IMG/VR virus record: IMGVR_UViG_3300024308_000188
Location: 62,001 to 126,000 of that record
Direction: 5' to 3' (one strand)
Source of the DNA: a virus
DNA length: 64,000 bases
In this document: in pieces, positions 45,309 to 53,714 of the stretch
How the letters are laid out: the number at the start of each line of letters is the position of its first letter
Numbering within the stretch: the first letter of the stretch is position 1
Position numbers and translations under genes: made by a program
Notes under the pieces: model-generated
Told to the model about the DNA's origin: nothing
What the model saw: only the letters and a program-made list of their open reading frames with translations
The model's database searches: none

Positions 45309-45330
45309 AAAAAAAAAAAAAAAAAAAAAA
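45309..45330. repeat. 22-base A homopolymer preceded by 7 C
   Basis: Unusual in a phage genome. Either a real slippage-prone tract, such as an unwinding element, or an assembly/sequencing artefact. Confidence 0.8.
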
Positions 45331-45491
45331 GATCTGGCCTGTTAATTTGACGAAGGCAAATTTTAGGCAGACCTCCGCCTTTTTATGATCTGTTCCACTG
45401 ATCGCTGTGGGCTAATTCAAATGCCTTGAGATCTTTTTGATCTTTTAATTTATTCTAGTGGCCTGTTGTCTGTTGGGGCATTTAGTAATTT

Positions 45492-45565
45492 TTAAAGAAT
45501 TTTAGGAATCCATGATTCCAAAGTTGGTGTTCACTTCGCTCACACCAACTATAAACCTTCTTTAA
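45492..45565. ncRNA. Candidate three-way-junction structure
   Basis: Outer stem TTAAAGAA (45492-45499)/TTCTTTAA (45558-45565) encloses hairpins GGAATC-CAT-GATTCC (45505-45519) and AGTTGGTGT-11-ACACCAACT (45522-45550). Strand not determinable; minus is favoured by motif copy 9 upstream on that strand. Confidence 0.45.
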
Positions 45566-45652
45566 TTACTAACTGATCAACTAACGATCCTAAGCAATTA
45601 ACTCATTTCCAAAAGCCCAATTGATCCAGCTGTTTTTATTTAATTTACAGTA

Positions 45653-45661
45653 TTACTTTAG
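45653..45661 (-). promoter_or_regulatory. ACTGTAAAT motif, copy 9 (no nearby gene)
   Basis: Minus strand AATACTGTAAATTAAATAAAA, downstream of the terminator at 45855-45882. The next gene in that direction starts 636 bases away, so it may drive a non-coding RNA or long leader. Confidence 0.5.
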
Positions 45662-45854
45662 CAGACCCTACTTTCTGACTACCAGACTTTAGTACACTTA
45701 GAAGCGTTAAAACCCTATTTAGATGCAACGACAAAAAATGGTGTTTTTACCCAAAATAGCTAAAACATAAATTTAGCCTTTTTCTTTAAAATGGGGACAG
45801 AATTTCAGTAAAATACATCAAAAATTGGTAGGAAAATTCACGAATTTTGGACGT

Positions 45855-45882
45855 AAAAAAGGGCAGCTTTTTAAGGCCGCCC
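45855..45882 (-). terminator. Rho-independent terminator
   Basis: Minus strand: AGGGC-GC, loop, GC-GCCCT, then TTTTTT. It ends the transcript of the gene at 45891. Confidence 0.8.
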
Positions 45883-45890
45883 TACAAAAC

Positions 45891-46100
45891 TTATTTAGTG
45901 CTTTCAAATTTAGCGCGAAGTTTAGCACCTACTTGTTTCATTAGTGCCTCTACTTTCTCACCTTCTTCTTTTTCAACAGCAGTCTGAATCTGTTCACCTA
46001 AATCACCGGAAAGAAACGGCATGATTGTACTCAACATAAGACTGCGGCCAGTTTTCTTCTTACCACCTTTCTTTTTACTTACCGAAACAAAGACTTTCAT
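45891..46100 (-). CDS. Small hypothetical protein
   Basis: 69 residues, Lys-rich start (VSVSKKKGGKKKTGRSLML) then an amphipathic helical part ending KLRAKFESTK. It is the last gene before a terminator, 8 bases after the gene upstream. No family recognised. Confidence 0.6.
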   Translation of the reverse strand: MKVFVSVSKKKGGKKKTGRSLMLSTIMPFLSGDLGEQIQTAVEKEEGEKVEALMKQVGAKLRAKFESTK

Positions 46101-46108
46101 TAGTCACC

Positions 46109-47266
46109 TCAATAAAGTTTATAGCTTTTAAAAATGTTGTAAGCAGCTTCAGATCTTTGAACAGCACGAGTAGTTGCCATCCATTCCCAAACCTGACGAT
46201 CTGCCGTTGACTTGCGCGGTACATCATTTACTTTCAAGACTAAATTACGTTCGGGAACAATAATAAAATCTTCTGATCTGAATAAACCTATACGCGCAGG
46301 AAGAACAACAGTAATATCACCTATTGTTATTTCCTGTTCGTAGTTTACCATTTCATTTTCTTGGCTAATATTAGCCTGAATGCTATCCTCACTTAATTTA
46401 AACATTACTATCGCATGAGTAAAATTTGCTACATCACGCACACTTACTTGAATACTTCTTCCGCGATGCTGATCCAAATCGCTATACTTTAAAGGAGTTT
46501 TTGATGTTCCTACGTATAAACGATTATTGGACGGCAACACATCTGTATTAGCACGAACGCTATACGAAGCGCTGATAAAATATTTTGGAACCAGTATTTC
46601 AAAAAGTACATAGCCATCAGATTCTTGTTGAATAAAGTTTACTGGAGTGCTGTTATCAAAAGCGTAACCTTTGATAGCAAGTGCATCATAACTTGTCATC
46701 AATGATTGACGGAAATTCGTGAATTCAAAAGCTGGTTGGCGTCCTTCACGATAACAGATACCACAATCAACACCTGTTCCAGATGTCATAGCATCTTGGA
46801 AGGTAAACACATCATCTGGATTTTCAGCTTTTATTTCCTCATGTTCTTCACGCAACATATCACCAATTTCAACACGTTTGTTATTGAGTGGTTTTGGAGC
46901 ATGACGCTCTACCTCACTTTCTCCAAACAAACTTGATGAACCAAGATCCAAAACCATAGTTGCTTTTTTACCTTCTGGCTGTGAATCTGGAATTGGAGTC
47001 TGCGTGTATTCATCTGACTCTATATCAACCAAACTTGTATCAAGTGCGGCCACACTATCTTCAGCAATATGTTTGCTGCAAGTACAATAACGGCCAGCTC
47101 GAACACGCTTAGCCACAATAGCCACAACTTTATCTACGTTAAGCGCGTTCTCAATTTGATTTTGGAATACAGGCAAAGTTTCATTTAAGCGCTTTTGAGC
47201 GCGTTCATGTGTAAAGTTTTTGGCTCTACGTTTGCCCTTCTTTTGTGCTGTATTAAGCCAACTCAT
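46109..47266 (-). CDS. Hypothetical, probably virion protein with CxC/CxxC pairs
   Basis: 385 residues. Basic N-terminus (KKGKRRAKNFTHERAQKR). Two Cys pairs, CTCSKH near 60 and CGIC near 168, could bind metal. The C-terminal 200 residues are beta-rich with Asn/Ser loops. First gene leftward from the divergent spacer at 47267-47345. Resembles tail/baseplate-type proteins in composition only. Confidence 0.6.
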   Translation of the reverse strand: MSWLNTAQKKGKRRAKNFTHERAQKRLNETLPVFQNQIENALNVDKVVAIVAKRVRAGRYCTCSKHIAEDSVAALDTSLVDIESDEYTQTPIPDSQPEGKKATMVLDLGSSSLFGESEVERHAPKPLNNKRVEIGDMLREEHEEIKAENPDDVFTFQDAMTSGTGVDCGICYREGRQPAFEFTNFRQSLMTSYDALAIKGYAFDNSTPVNFIQQESDGYVLFEILVPKYFISASYSVRANTDVLPSNNRLYVGTSKTPLKYSDLDQHRGRSIQVSVRDVANFTHAIVMFKLSEDSIQANISQENEMVNYEQEITIGDITVVLPARIGLFRSEDFIIVPERNLVLKVNDVPRKSTADRQVWEWMATTRAVQRSEAAYNIFKSYKLY

Positions 47267-47345
47267 ATGAAAAATTCCTTTCCATTATTCTCGGATCTAA
47301 ATTATCGGTTATTAATTTTAGAACATACTGCAAAGGGAATAAAAT
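47267..47345. promoter_or_regulatory. Divergent intergenic region
   Basis: 79 AT-rich bases between the two divergent gene blocks; promoters for both directions must lie here or in the flanking genes. No ACTGTAAAT copy and no clear -35/-10 pair was found. AGGGA precedes the rightward ATG at 47346. Confidence 0.4.
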
Positions 47346-47951
47346 ATGCAAAAGCTACGCATTCTATCTTTTGATCCTGGAACATCAAATTTTGCTTATA
47401 GCATACAAGAGTATTCTTACGATGGATCAAAATTAAAGGCAAAGATTTTAGGAACTGGTATGTTTACTAAGTGCGTTACCCAACTTACAGGTAATCACAT
47501 GAATAAACAAATAAGAAAGTTTCAGAAGGCTATGTTAAAGATAAAACGCAAATACAATCCTGATCGAGTTTTCATTGAACGCTTTCAAAGTCGTGGACTT
47601 ACAGGAACAACAATAGAGTGCATTAACATAATGCTTGGACTCATGTTGAACATATTTGCGGATAAGCAGCCAAATATTTACTTGGCCAGTACATGGAAAA
47701 ACAGAATCAATAAAAAGTTGGAAGGTTTATTTGAAAATCCGACATCTAAAAAAGCAAGTCAGTTGGATTTAACTTATAAAGCTTATGGTATGAGTAAAGT
47801 TGCGTCACCTAAAACGCCTCATGAACTAGATGCCACTCTTATTGGTTTCTATTCTGCGACACGTATATTAGGTATGCAGGACTTTGAAAACTTTAATACA
47901 AACAATTGGGAAAAGTTTATTTCTTGGTTTCTAACAACACCCAAACTGTAA
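47346..47951 (+). CDS. RuvC-like Holliday junction resolvase
   Basis: 201 residues with an RNase H fold signature: ILSFDPGTSNFAYSI (D10), VFIERF (E78), and TPHELDATLIG (E160, D162), matching the four acidic residues of RuvC/poxvirus-type resolvases. The ~25-residue insertion of Lys/Ser before the last motif is typical of phage forms. It would cut branched DNA before packaging or during recombination. It ends in AAA CTG TAA, which forms part of motif copy 6. Confidence 0.8.
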   Translation: MQKLRILSFDPGTSNFAYSIQEYSYDGSKLKAKILGTGMFTKCVTQLTGNHMNKQIRKFQKAMLKIKRKYNPDRVFIERFQSRGLTGTTIECINIMLGLMLNIFADKQPNIYLASTWKNRINKKLEGLFENPTSKKASQLDLTYKAYGMSKVASPKTPHELDATLIGFYSATRILGMQDFENFNTNNWEKFISWFLTTPKL

Positions 47952-47954
47952 ATG
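47946..47954 (+). promoter_or_regulatory. ACTGTAAAT motif, copy 6
   Basis: CAAACTGTAAATGCAGTAGTATG overlaps the resolvase stop and lies 31 bases before the ATG at 47986. Confidence 0.6.
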
Positions 47955-47985
47955 CAGTAGTATGTAATAAAATTTGAGAATTAAC

Positions 47986-48603
47986 ATGCAACAAAAGATT
48001 GCCGTTTGTCCTTGCAACAAAACTTTTCAATTTACAGGCAAGTGCATTGTTACAACTTGTCAATATCACAATGTTAAAACCAAATCAGGTTGTTTGGAAC
48101 TTGATATTGCGGCCACAAGCACAAAATTAAGTGACACGCAAATTCTACATTTTAAAATTTTACCTAACCAAGATAAGTTTGAATCGAAGTCTTATGATGG
48201 TAAGTTTGCATTCTATGCTCGTAAAAAAGCTGTTGTCGCAGCTAAAGCAAACATGCTTTTATATTTATACTGCGGCTGGATTAAAAGCAAACTCAAACCT
48301 AGTGATAAGTTCAAATATGAATTGGGTATTTCAAATGTATTGGATGAAATGCTGAGAAACTTTCCATTCAATCAACCGGAATTAAATTTTGAACCTTGGA
48401 TGCTTTACTACGCGGCCAACCCAAAAGTTTATCAAAGTTTTATTGATGAACAAAATCGTGGCGGTGAAGAAAGTGTCTTTTTAATAAACGTGTTATGCTT
48501 AACTCCCGGCAAGCATAAAAATTTAGTGTATGCACTTAAAAATTTCAACAACGCGAAAAAGACTTTTGAAAAACAGAAGTCTAAACATGGAGCAATACAA
48601 TGA
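47986..48603 (+). CDS. Hypothetical protein with N-terminal Cys cluster
   Basis: 205 residues from the ATG at 47986; a TTG at 47974 is less likely. The N-terminus contains C8-P-C10, C20, C25 and H28, a possible zinc site. The rest is mixed, with no recognised fold. It overlaps the next gene by 4 bases. Confidence 0.65.
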   Translation: MQQKIAVCPCNKTFQFTGKCIVTTCQYHNVKTKSGCLELDIAATSTKLSDTQILHFKILPNQDKFESKSYDGKFAFYARKKAVVAAKANMLLYLYCGWIKSKLKPSDKFKYELGISNVLDEMLRNFPFNQPELNFEPWMLYYAANPKVYQSFIDEQNRGGEESVFLINVLCLTPGKHKNLVYALKNFNNAKKTFEKQKSKHGAIQ

Positions 48604-49247
48604 GTACAAAAGTAAAAACAATTACACTGGCCGCTTGGAATGAAAAGTATGGTTCTAACATTGCTAACGGCATTTATGTTGTTAACAATATGGCTGTACC
48701 TGCCGAAGTTATTTTCAACGTGGTAGGTGCTAACGGTCAACCTTCTGCGGTTAGTGTTCCAAATACTAACGCACCTTTAGATTTGACAGCTATCACAACT
48801 CGTGAAGCTATCTTGAATTCACATGAATTCAAGCGTTTACTGAGTATGCAATATTTGGTTCTGATTGACAACCTTGATGCTGAGCGTATTCTGAGTGAAA
48901 ATTCTGAGTTACGTGAAGCTGCTGCTGTTGCACTGAAAAATAACGGTGGCAAATATGTTGCACGTTCTGTTACCGAAACTTTTGAAATCGGTGGCGCAAA
49001 GGCTCAGCCTTCTGAAAGTCTGCAAGGTAAAATGCAAAGTGCAAACCTTGATATAGAAGATGACGGTGACGATTTAACTGCTGTCGAAGAAATTCTTGGC
49101 GTGTCTGAAGATCCAGAAGCGACTGATGATCAAGTTGTGAAGATTTTCAACAAGTTCTCTTCTCAACTGAACAGTTCTGATTTAGAAGAACTGATGGATA
49201 AAAGCAAAAACAGCAAACTTCAAGATCTGATCGCTGAAAAGATCTAA
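48600..49247 (+). CDS. Hypothetical acidic protein
   Basis: 215 residues. The N-terminal 120 residues are compact alpha/beta; the C-terminal ~80 are acidic (LDIEDDGDDLTAVEEILGVSE) and helical. Followed by a strong terminator. Function unknown. Confidence 0.6.
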   Translation: MSTKVKTITLAAWNEKYGSNIANGIYVVNNMAVPAEVIFNVVGANGQPSAVSVPNTNAPLDLTAITTREAILNSHEFKRLLSMQYLVLIDNLDAERILSENSELREAAAVALKNNGGKYVARSVTETFEIGGAKAQPSESLQGKMQSANLDIEDDGDDLTAVEEILGVSEDPEATDDQVVKIFNKFSSQLNSSDLEELMDKSKNSKLQDLIAEKI

Positions 49248-49257
49248 AGTACAGACG

Positions 49258-49296
49258 TAAAAAAAGGGGAGCCATTAAGGTTCCCCTTTTATTTTT
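49258..49296. terminator. Bidirectional terminator between convergent genes
   Basis: AAAAGGGGA-CC, loop ATTA, GG-TCCCCTTTT, with A and T tracts. Serves both the plus gene ending at 49247 and the minus primase gene ending at 49289. Confidence 0.8.
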
Positions 49297-50362
49297 GTTC
49301 AATCATTCGTAAATTTTCAGGCTTTATAAATTTCCCACCATATTCCTTTATTTCATCTTTCAAAGCACGTAACATTTTCTTAGGCATTACGTCAGGATCT
49401 AATTTTACAATCTTACCATCCTTTCCTTTCTTACGTGGTAACTTAAATCCTCGATACTCAAAAGAAATCTGCATGTTGTTGCACATCCATTCAAGCTTTT
49501 CTGCCATTGCTTTACCTGCCGCATCATTATCCGGTAGCCAACAAAGTAATTCAATATCAAGCCTTTCTACCAAACGTAATTTCTTTCCATTTATATTTTG
49601 AGAACCTAATACCGCAAGTGCAGGAATACCAGCCATTATTAAACGCAGTGCATCCCTTGGGCCTTCAACCAAAACTACATAACGATATTTCATTTTGGCA
49701 AGCATTGCTTTAACAAAGTTGAAAGGAAATAATCCACTTTCTTTAACCCAATCACCTGCACTACTCACATAACTTAATTTACCTTCTTTCTTTTCTTCAA
49801 GTGCCTCTATTACACCTTTAATTTCTTTACCTACTTTTACAGGCAATATACATTTGAACTCGCTATATTTATTTACGGCAGCAAGTCCATTCAAATTTTT
49901 AATTAGCCATCCCGGATAACCACGCCATTCATTATAAATAGGCCAATCAATTGTTGAAGGATCTCCCAAACTTTTTAACATTCCTTCCATGTCAGTATTT
50001 TTGTTGGTCAGCATTCCTCCTTCCATTTCACGAAGTTTCTTATTCAGGCCGTTCGTGTCAACACTTCCGGTTTTTGGAATAAGATTTGATATTTTCCTTA
50101 ATCCAGCTTTTTCAGCAAACTTGTTCCAATCTCCACTTTCAGGACAACCAAAACAGTTGAATGTTCCCATTGGGTAGCGAGATCCTTCACTTACTACAAC
50201 ACCGCAACTTGGAGTCCTTTCATCGTGAAATGGACAACATACCATTATGCGATCTTGTGTTGTTTTTTGCGGCCCATCTAATTTTTGTAATTCAGTTGTT
50301 ATGATCGACTGCATATCTTCTGCAACAGCCGATGTTTTCTTTGGTGATTTCTTAACCGCCAT
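49289..50362 (-). CDS. DnaG-like primase (CHC2 zinc finger and TOPRIM)
   Basis: 357 residues. The zinc-binding domain is C43-x2-H46 ... C70-x2-C73 within CCPFHDERTPSC and FNCFGCPESGDW. The TOPRIM core follows: VVLVEGPRDALRLIMAG (catalytic Glu) and LLCWLPDNDAAGKAMAEKL (D-x-D). It is shorter than bacterial DnaG (~580) and lacks the helicase-binding C-terminus. It makes RNA primers for phage replication. It is the only minus-strand gene in the rightward block and has its own motif copy upstream. Confidence 0.85.
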   Translation of the reverse strand: MAVKKSPKKTSAVAEDMQSIITTELQKLDGPQKTTQDRIMVCCPFHDERTPSCGVVVSEGSRYPMGTFNCFGCPESGDWNKFAEKAGLRKISNLIPKTGSVDTNGLNKKLREMEGGMLTNKNTDMEGMLKSLGDPSTIDWPIYNEWRGYPGWLIKNLNGLAAVNKYSEFKCILPVKVGKEIKGVIEALEEKKEGKLSYVSSAGDWVKESGLFPFNFVKAMLAKMKYRYVVLVEGPRDALRLIMAGIPALAVLGSQNINGKKLRLVERLDIELLCWLPDNDAAGKAMAEKLEWMCNNMQISFEYRGFKLPRKKGKDGKIVKLDPDVMPKKMLRALKDEIKEYGGKFIKPENLRMIEQK

Positions 50363-50405
50363 AATATTAACCTTGTACAGTAAGTACCATAATTTCTACT
50401 CATGG

Positions 50406-50414
50406 ATTTACAGT
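50406..50414 (-). promoter_or_regulatory. ACTGTAAAT motif, copy 3 (before primase)
   Basis: Minus strand TAAACTGTAAATCCATGAG, 43 bases before the primase ATG in the divergent spacer. A second partial copy (TTACTGTACAA) lies ~25 bases downstream on the same strand. Confidence 0.6.
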
Positions 50415-50439
50415 TTAGTACAGGTCAAGGAACCAACGT

Positions 50440-50742
50440 ATGATGAACGTAACTAAAGGCAGAGTTCTGTGTTATAGTCCAGAAATGCTTGAACTAAGAG
50501 ATTTATTAAGATCTTATTTTTCTGAAGATCGATTGCAAATTTGTGGTGAAACGAATAATGTAAATGCTTTCTATATACACATAGAAAGCTGCAATATCCA
50601 AAAGCTTGCATCTAAACTTGCGCTGCAAGGACACAAGATGGAACCTAGTGATCTTGCTGGCATCTATTGCCTTCAACTTAAATCTGGCGCTAAATTCCAC
50701 GTTATTGTGTCTGAGAAATTTAGTGTCTTGGTAACATTATGA
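50440..50742 (+). CDS. Small hypothetical protein
   Basis: 100 residues, alpha/beta, two Cys. AAGGA precedes the double ATG. It overlaps the nuclease gene by 4 bases, so the two are co-translated. Function unknown. Confidence 0.6.
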   Translation: MMNVTKGRVLCYSPEMLELRDLLRSYFSEDRLQICGETNNVNAFYIHIESCNIQKLASKLALQGHKMEPSDLAGIYCLQLKSGAKFHVIVSEKFSVLVTL

Positions 50743-51881
50743 GTTTTTCTTCGCTGGCAACTACTCACCATTATAAAGGCAAGTCATCCAATTCTGGTGA
50801 AGAATCTACGCCATACTCTTTAGATTTTCAAAAAACTAATCCAAATCGTTTAAGTCCGATCAGTAAACTTGTTGCCCAAGCAATGGAAGCAAGTGTTGTT
50901 CTTCCTCGTGGCCGTGCTCCACAATTCAGACCTAGTAGCTTTCCATGTTGCTCAATTTTAAATTGGATGCAACTTCTGCGCTTTAAAAAGCTAGGCAACA
51001 ATGAAGAACACAAATACTTTGGTATGCAATACTATACCGGAGTCGGCACAACAGTTCACGAAAAAATCCAATACTTTGCTGGATTCACTGGTAAATTTTG
51101 GGGTAACTGGAAATGTATAAATCCAGTTTGTAAAGAAAGTAAGAAAGCTAGAAATCTTTACGATCATTTGGGTAATATTGTTAAAGAAGGAAAGCCAACA
51201 AGAACGCATACAACTAAAAGCACTTGCCCTAAATGCCATGAACCTATGGATTACGTAGAGTTCGCAATAAAATATCGTGGTATCGATGGTCACATTGATG
51301 CGATCATAAAGTTGGATAACGGTGAATGGTGGGTAATGGATTACAAAACCACCAGCATGAAAAAAGTTGTTGCCTACAAATTTCCAGAGAAAAAACATTT
51401 GCATCAACTTCCGTTTTATGTTTATGCACTTGAAAAGAAATATGCTAAAAAGTTTGGCATGAAATTAAAAGGCTTCTCACTTATTTATATTCCACGAGAT
51501 AATCCTCGTGCCTTTGTTGAGTATAAAGAAAGGTGGACAGATAAATGGCGTGTTCGTTGCCATAATCAATTTGAAGCAGAATATGAAAAATGGGAAGCAA
51601 TCAACAGCGATGTCGAAACCGAAACTTTTGATGAAGTCATTAGAACCAAGCCTTGCAAGAGTCAATCCGAATATCGTAGTTTAATGCACGTATACGAAGA
51701 TTGTCCATTGCTGAGTATTTGCTTTACTCAGAAAAAGCTTCGCAATTTCTTAGATACTTGGGTTGAATATCATTCTGACGATCCAAAACGTCTAATACCT
51801 TTTAAGCAGGTAATTGAAATTGTAACTGACTTGGAATACAAAAGTAAAAAGACACCAACAGTTAAACGAATTCGTTTATAA
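50739..51881 (+). CDS. PD-(D/E)XK nuclease, Cas4/RecB-like, with zinc ribbon insert
   Basis: 380 residues. Nuclease motifs: H107-E108, GHID187, DYK (D201, K203) and Q223-x3-Y227. Four Cys flank the fold as in Cas4/AddB iron-sulfur nucleases: C70 or C71 before it, and C306, C322 and C328 after it. A zinc ribbon (C126-x4-C131 ... C163-x2-C166) is inserted before the active site. It likely degrades or trims DNA ends; a role in phage recombination is inferred from the neighbouring resolvase and RecA. Confidence 0.75.
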   Translation: MSFSSLATTHHYKGKSSNSGEESTPYSLDFQKTNPNRLSPISKLVAQAMEASVVLPRGRAPQFRPSSFPCCSILNWMQLLRFKKLGNNEEHKYFGMQYYTGVGTTVHEKIQYFAGFTGKFWGNWKCINPVCKESKKARNLYDHLGNIVKEGKPTRTHTTKSTCPKCHEPMDYVEFAIKYRGIDGHIDAIIKLDNGEWWVMDYKTTSMKKVVAYKFPEKKHLHQLPFYVYALEKKYAKKFGMKLKGFSLIYIPRDNPRAFVEYKERWTDKWRVRCHNQFEAEYEKWEAINSDVETETFDEVIRTKPCKSQSEYRSLMHVYEDCPLLSICFTQKKLRNFLDTWVEYHSDDPKRLIPFKQVIEIVTDLEYKSKKTPTVKRIRL

Positions 51882-51890
51882 GATTTAAAA

Positions 51891-52235
51891 ATGGCTAAAC
51901 CGCATCTGCATGACGACAATGTTAAAGTTTTAGCAAAATACAAGAATCTGCTTGGCTATGAGCTTATAGAAGATCTTGAATTTGCAAGTCCTTTGATTAC
52001 AAACCTTGCTGTTAATACTTATTTATTAAAAATAAATGTTCAGCTTCTTGATGAAGAACTAAGTCGTGAACGACAACTAGCTTTCAATCTTAACAAAGCT
52101 TTAAAGTTGTCTAATCGCCAATCATCTGTTGTTCAAAAACTTCGCACTAGAATAACACAGTGCAAAAAGGATTTACGTACAAGACGAATAATCGTCAACC
52201 GTATTGTTAAAGAACTAAAAGGTATTTTACGATGA
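51891..52235 (+). CDS. Small helical hypothetical protein
   Basis: 114 residues, helical, basic C-terminus (VRNRIV-like RTRRIIVNRIVKELKG). It overlaps the next gene by 4 bases. No motif. Confidence 0.6.
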   Translation: MAKPHLHDDNVKVLAKYKNLLGYELIEDLEFASPLITNLAVNTYLLKINVQLLDEELSRERQLAFNLNKALKLSNRQSSVVQKLRTRITQCKKDLRTRRIIVNRIVKELKGILR

Positions 52236-52738
52236 AGCGTGTAACAATTCATTTGCCTGATTTTTCTTCTGAATCTAAGTCGCGGGGCGATCAAGCTTAT
52301 CTTCGCTTGGCCGAACAAGGCACAAGTCAATTAGATATTGATGGGAGAGAAGAACTTCGTAAACTTGAAAGAAAGAGATCAAAGAAACGCTTGCAACAAC
52401 TAAATGAAGATATTGAGTTGGAAATTCTTGAAGATCAGGTTGCGGCCAACAAAGTCACTACTAAAAAAGAAAAGACTGAAGCAACTGTTGCTGCTTGGGC
52501 TTTACGACAGACTGGCGATAAAAATCCGAAACCTACAAAGTTTCCTAAAAAAGAAGAAAAAGAATCTGAGGAGAAATCTGAAGAAGATTCTGAGGAGAAA
52601 TCTGAAGAAGATTCTGACGTTGATTCAGCATTAACTGAAGAATTGGAAACCGAAGAAAACACTGAAGAGTCGGAAGAACCAAAAGAAGGAGAAGAACAAG
52701 ATGAAAGTTCTGATACAGATGCCTTCGAGGAAGTCTGA
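52232..52738 (+). CDS. Acidic repeat-tail hypothetical protein
   Basis: 168 residues. The N-terminal half is charged helix. The C-terminal third consists of Ser/Glu/Asp repeats (EKSEEDSE twice) and is probably disordered, like acidic tails that contact SSB or polymerase. Overlaps the next gene by 38 bases. Confidence 0.6.
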   Translation: MKRVTIHLPDFSSESKSRGDQAYLRLAEQGTSQLDIDGREELRKLERKRSKKRLQQLNEDIELEILEDQVAANKVTTKKEKTEATVAAWALRQTGDKNPKPTKFPKKEEKESEEKSEEDSEEKSEEDSDVDSALTEELETEENTEESEEPKEGEEQDESSDTDAFEEV

Positions 52739-53411
52739 TGTGGCTTACAAACCTATAAAATCTAGTGTGCGAAAAGTAAAATCTGTTGCTAGAAGAATGC
52801 ACGAAGAAAGACAACGTAAAATCAAAGAGTTCCAATCTCACAGTGCTAATAAAACAGCACAAAAGAAACTTACTTCAGCTGACAAAGCTAAAACAAAAAG
52901 AATTGAACTTAAAGATCGAGTTGTCCGTGTTGTTCCATTAAAGCAAAATGCTGGCATTGTTCAACAATTACCTGACACAGTTCTTACACGTAAAGGCAAA
53001 AGCTTGAAAGAATTGTTGCGCGGTACTCCCCCACTTTTCAAGCATAACGCCAAGCACGTTATTATAAGCAAATTGGTTCGTAAGAAAACTAAAAGTGGAT
53101 TACCTGCTGTTGAAGCAGTTGCCTATTCCGTAGATCCTTATCGTCCGAATAAAACAAGAAGAGATCACAAGCTTTATATAATTGGACTTGATAGTCAAAC
53201 AGATCCGATTAATAAACAGCGTCGAGTTCTTGTAAGTTGTCCGTGCGAAAACTATGTTTTTACTTGGGAATACGCAAACGCTTTACATGGCGCAAGTAAA
53301 TTGGTTTATGGTAATGGTGATCCACCGACTTTTACCAATCCTGGAAATGCAGTTGGTTTATGCAAACACTGTGTTGCGTTGGCCGAAGAATTAGTTAAGA
53401 AAAATTGGTAG
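52701..53411 (+). CDS. SWIM-like zinc-finger protein
   Basis: 236 residues. A basic N-terminus (~1-90) is followed by a compact C-terminal domain with CPC ... CKHC, matching the SWIM pattern C-x-C-x(n)-C-x-H. SWIM domains bind DNA or protein. The ATG at 52701 has AGGAG upstream, so the 38-base overlap with the preceding gene is probably real. Role unknown. Confidence 0.65.
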   Translation: MKVLIQMPSRKSDVAYKPIKSSVRKVKSVARRMHEERQRKIKEFQSHSANKTAQKKLTSADKAKTKRIELKDRVVRVVPLKQNAGIVQQLPDTVLTRKGKSLKELLRGTPPLFKHNAKHVIISKLVRKKTKSGLPAVEAVAYSVDPYRPNKTRRDHKLYIIGLDSQTDPINKQRRVLVSCPCENYVFTWEYANALHGASKLVYGNGDPPTFTNPGNAVGLCKHCVALAEELVKKNW

Positions 53412-53421
53412 GTGACATAAA

Positions 53422-53703
53422 ATGGCTTGTTCAGGTTGCGCTAGACGTAGGGCAGCAATTAAATCTTTTGCAATAAACATTACAGACAAAATAGCTAGTG
53501 GTGCAAAAAAGTTGGTTACTTCTATTGGTAGTGATTCTACTGCACAAGCTAAACCCTTAACTGGGCCGACAGGTCAATCAGCTTGTGTTAATTGCACTAC
53601 ATCAGTTACGGCAGATGGTTGGATCAATAAATGCACAATATGCGGAGCAGTTAGCGAAGCGAAACCAATACCTCACAAATTAAAACCAAAATGTGATTGC
53701 TAG
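53422..53703 (+). CDS. Small Cys-rich zinc-ribbon-like protein
   Basis: 93 residues with four Cys pairs: C3-x2-C6, CVNC (~59), CTIC (~75) and C-D-C at the end. Likely two zinc sites. GGTGACATAA precedes the ATG. Confidence 0.6.
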   Translation: MACSGCARRRAAIKSFAINITDKIASGAKKLVTSIGSDSTAQAKPLTGPTGQSACVNCTTSVTADGWINKCTICGAVSEAKPIPHKLKPKCDC

Positions 53704-53714
53704 GAGAAATACAA

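Larger units (their letters stand above)
45018..45890. other. Non-coding GATC-rich, hairpin-rich region (origin/leader candidate)
   Basis: 873 bases with no credible ORF. Holds 12 GATC sites between 45111 and 45442 (and three more to 45626), 8 G at 45080-45087, 7 C then 22 A at 45302-45330, a locally GC-rich patch (45050-45110), hairpins at 45196-45221 and 45492-45565, a terminator at 45855-45882 and motif copy 9 at 45653-45661. Could be a replication origin, a long RNA, or both. Confidence 0.55.

Noticed and set aside
45018-45890. Protein-coding gene in the gap
   Set aside because: All frames are short, without ribosome-binding sites, and interrupted by homopolymers.
52435-52862. Ser-rich and Leu-rich minus-strand frames
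   Set aside because: Antisense shadows of the Glu/Ser/Lys-rich gene at 52232-52738.
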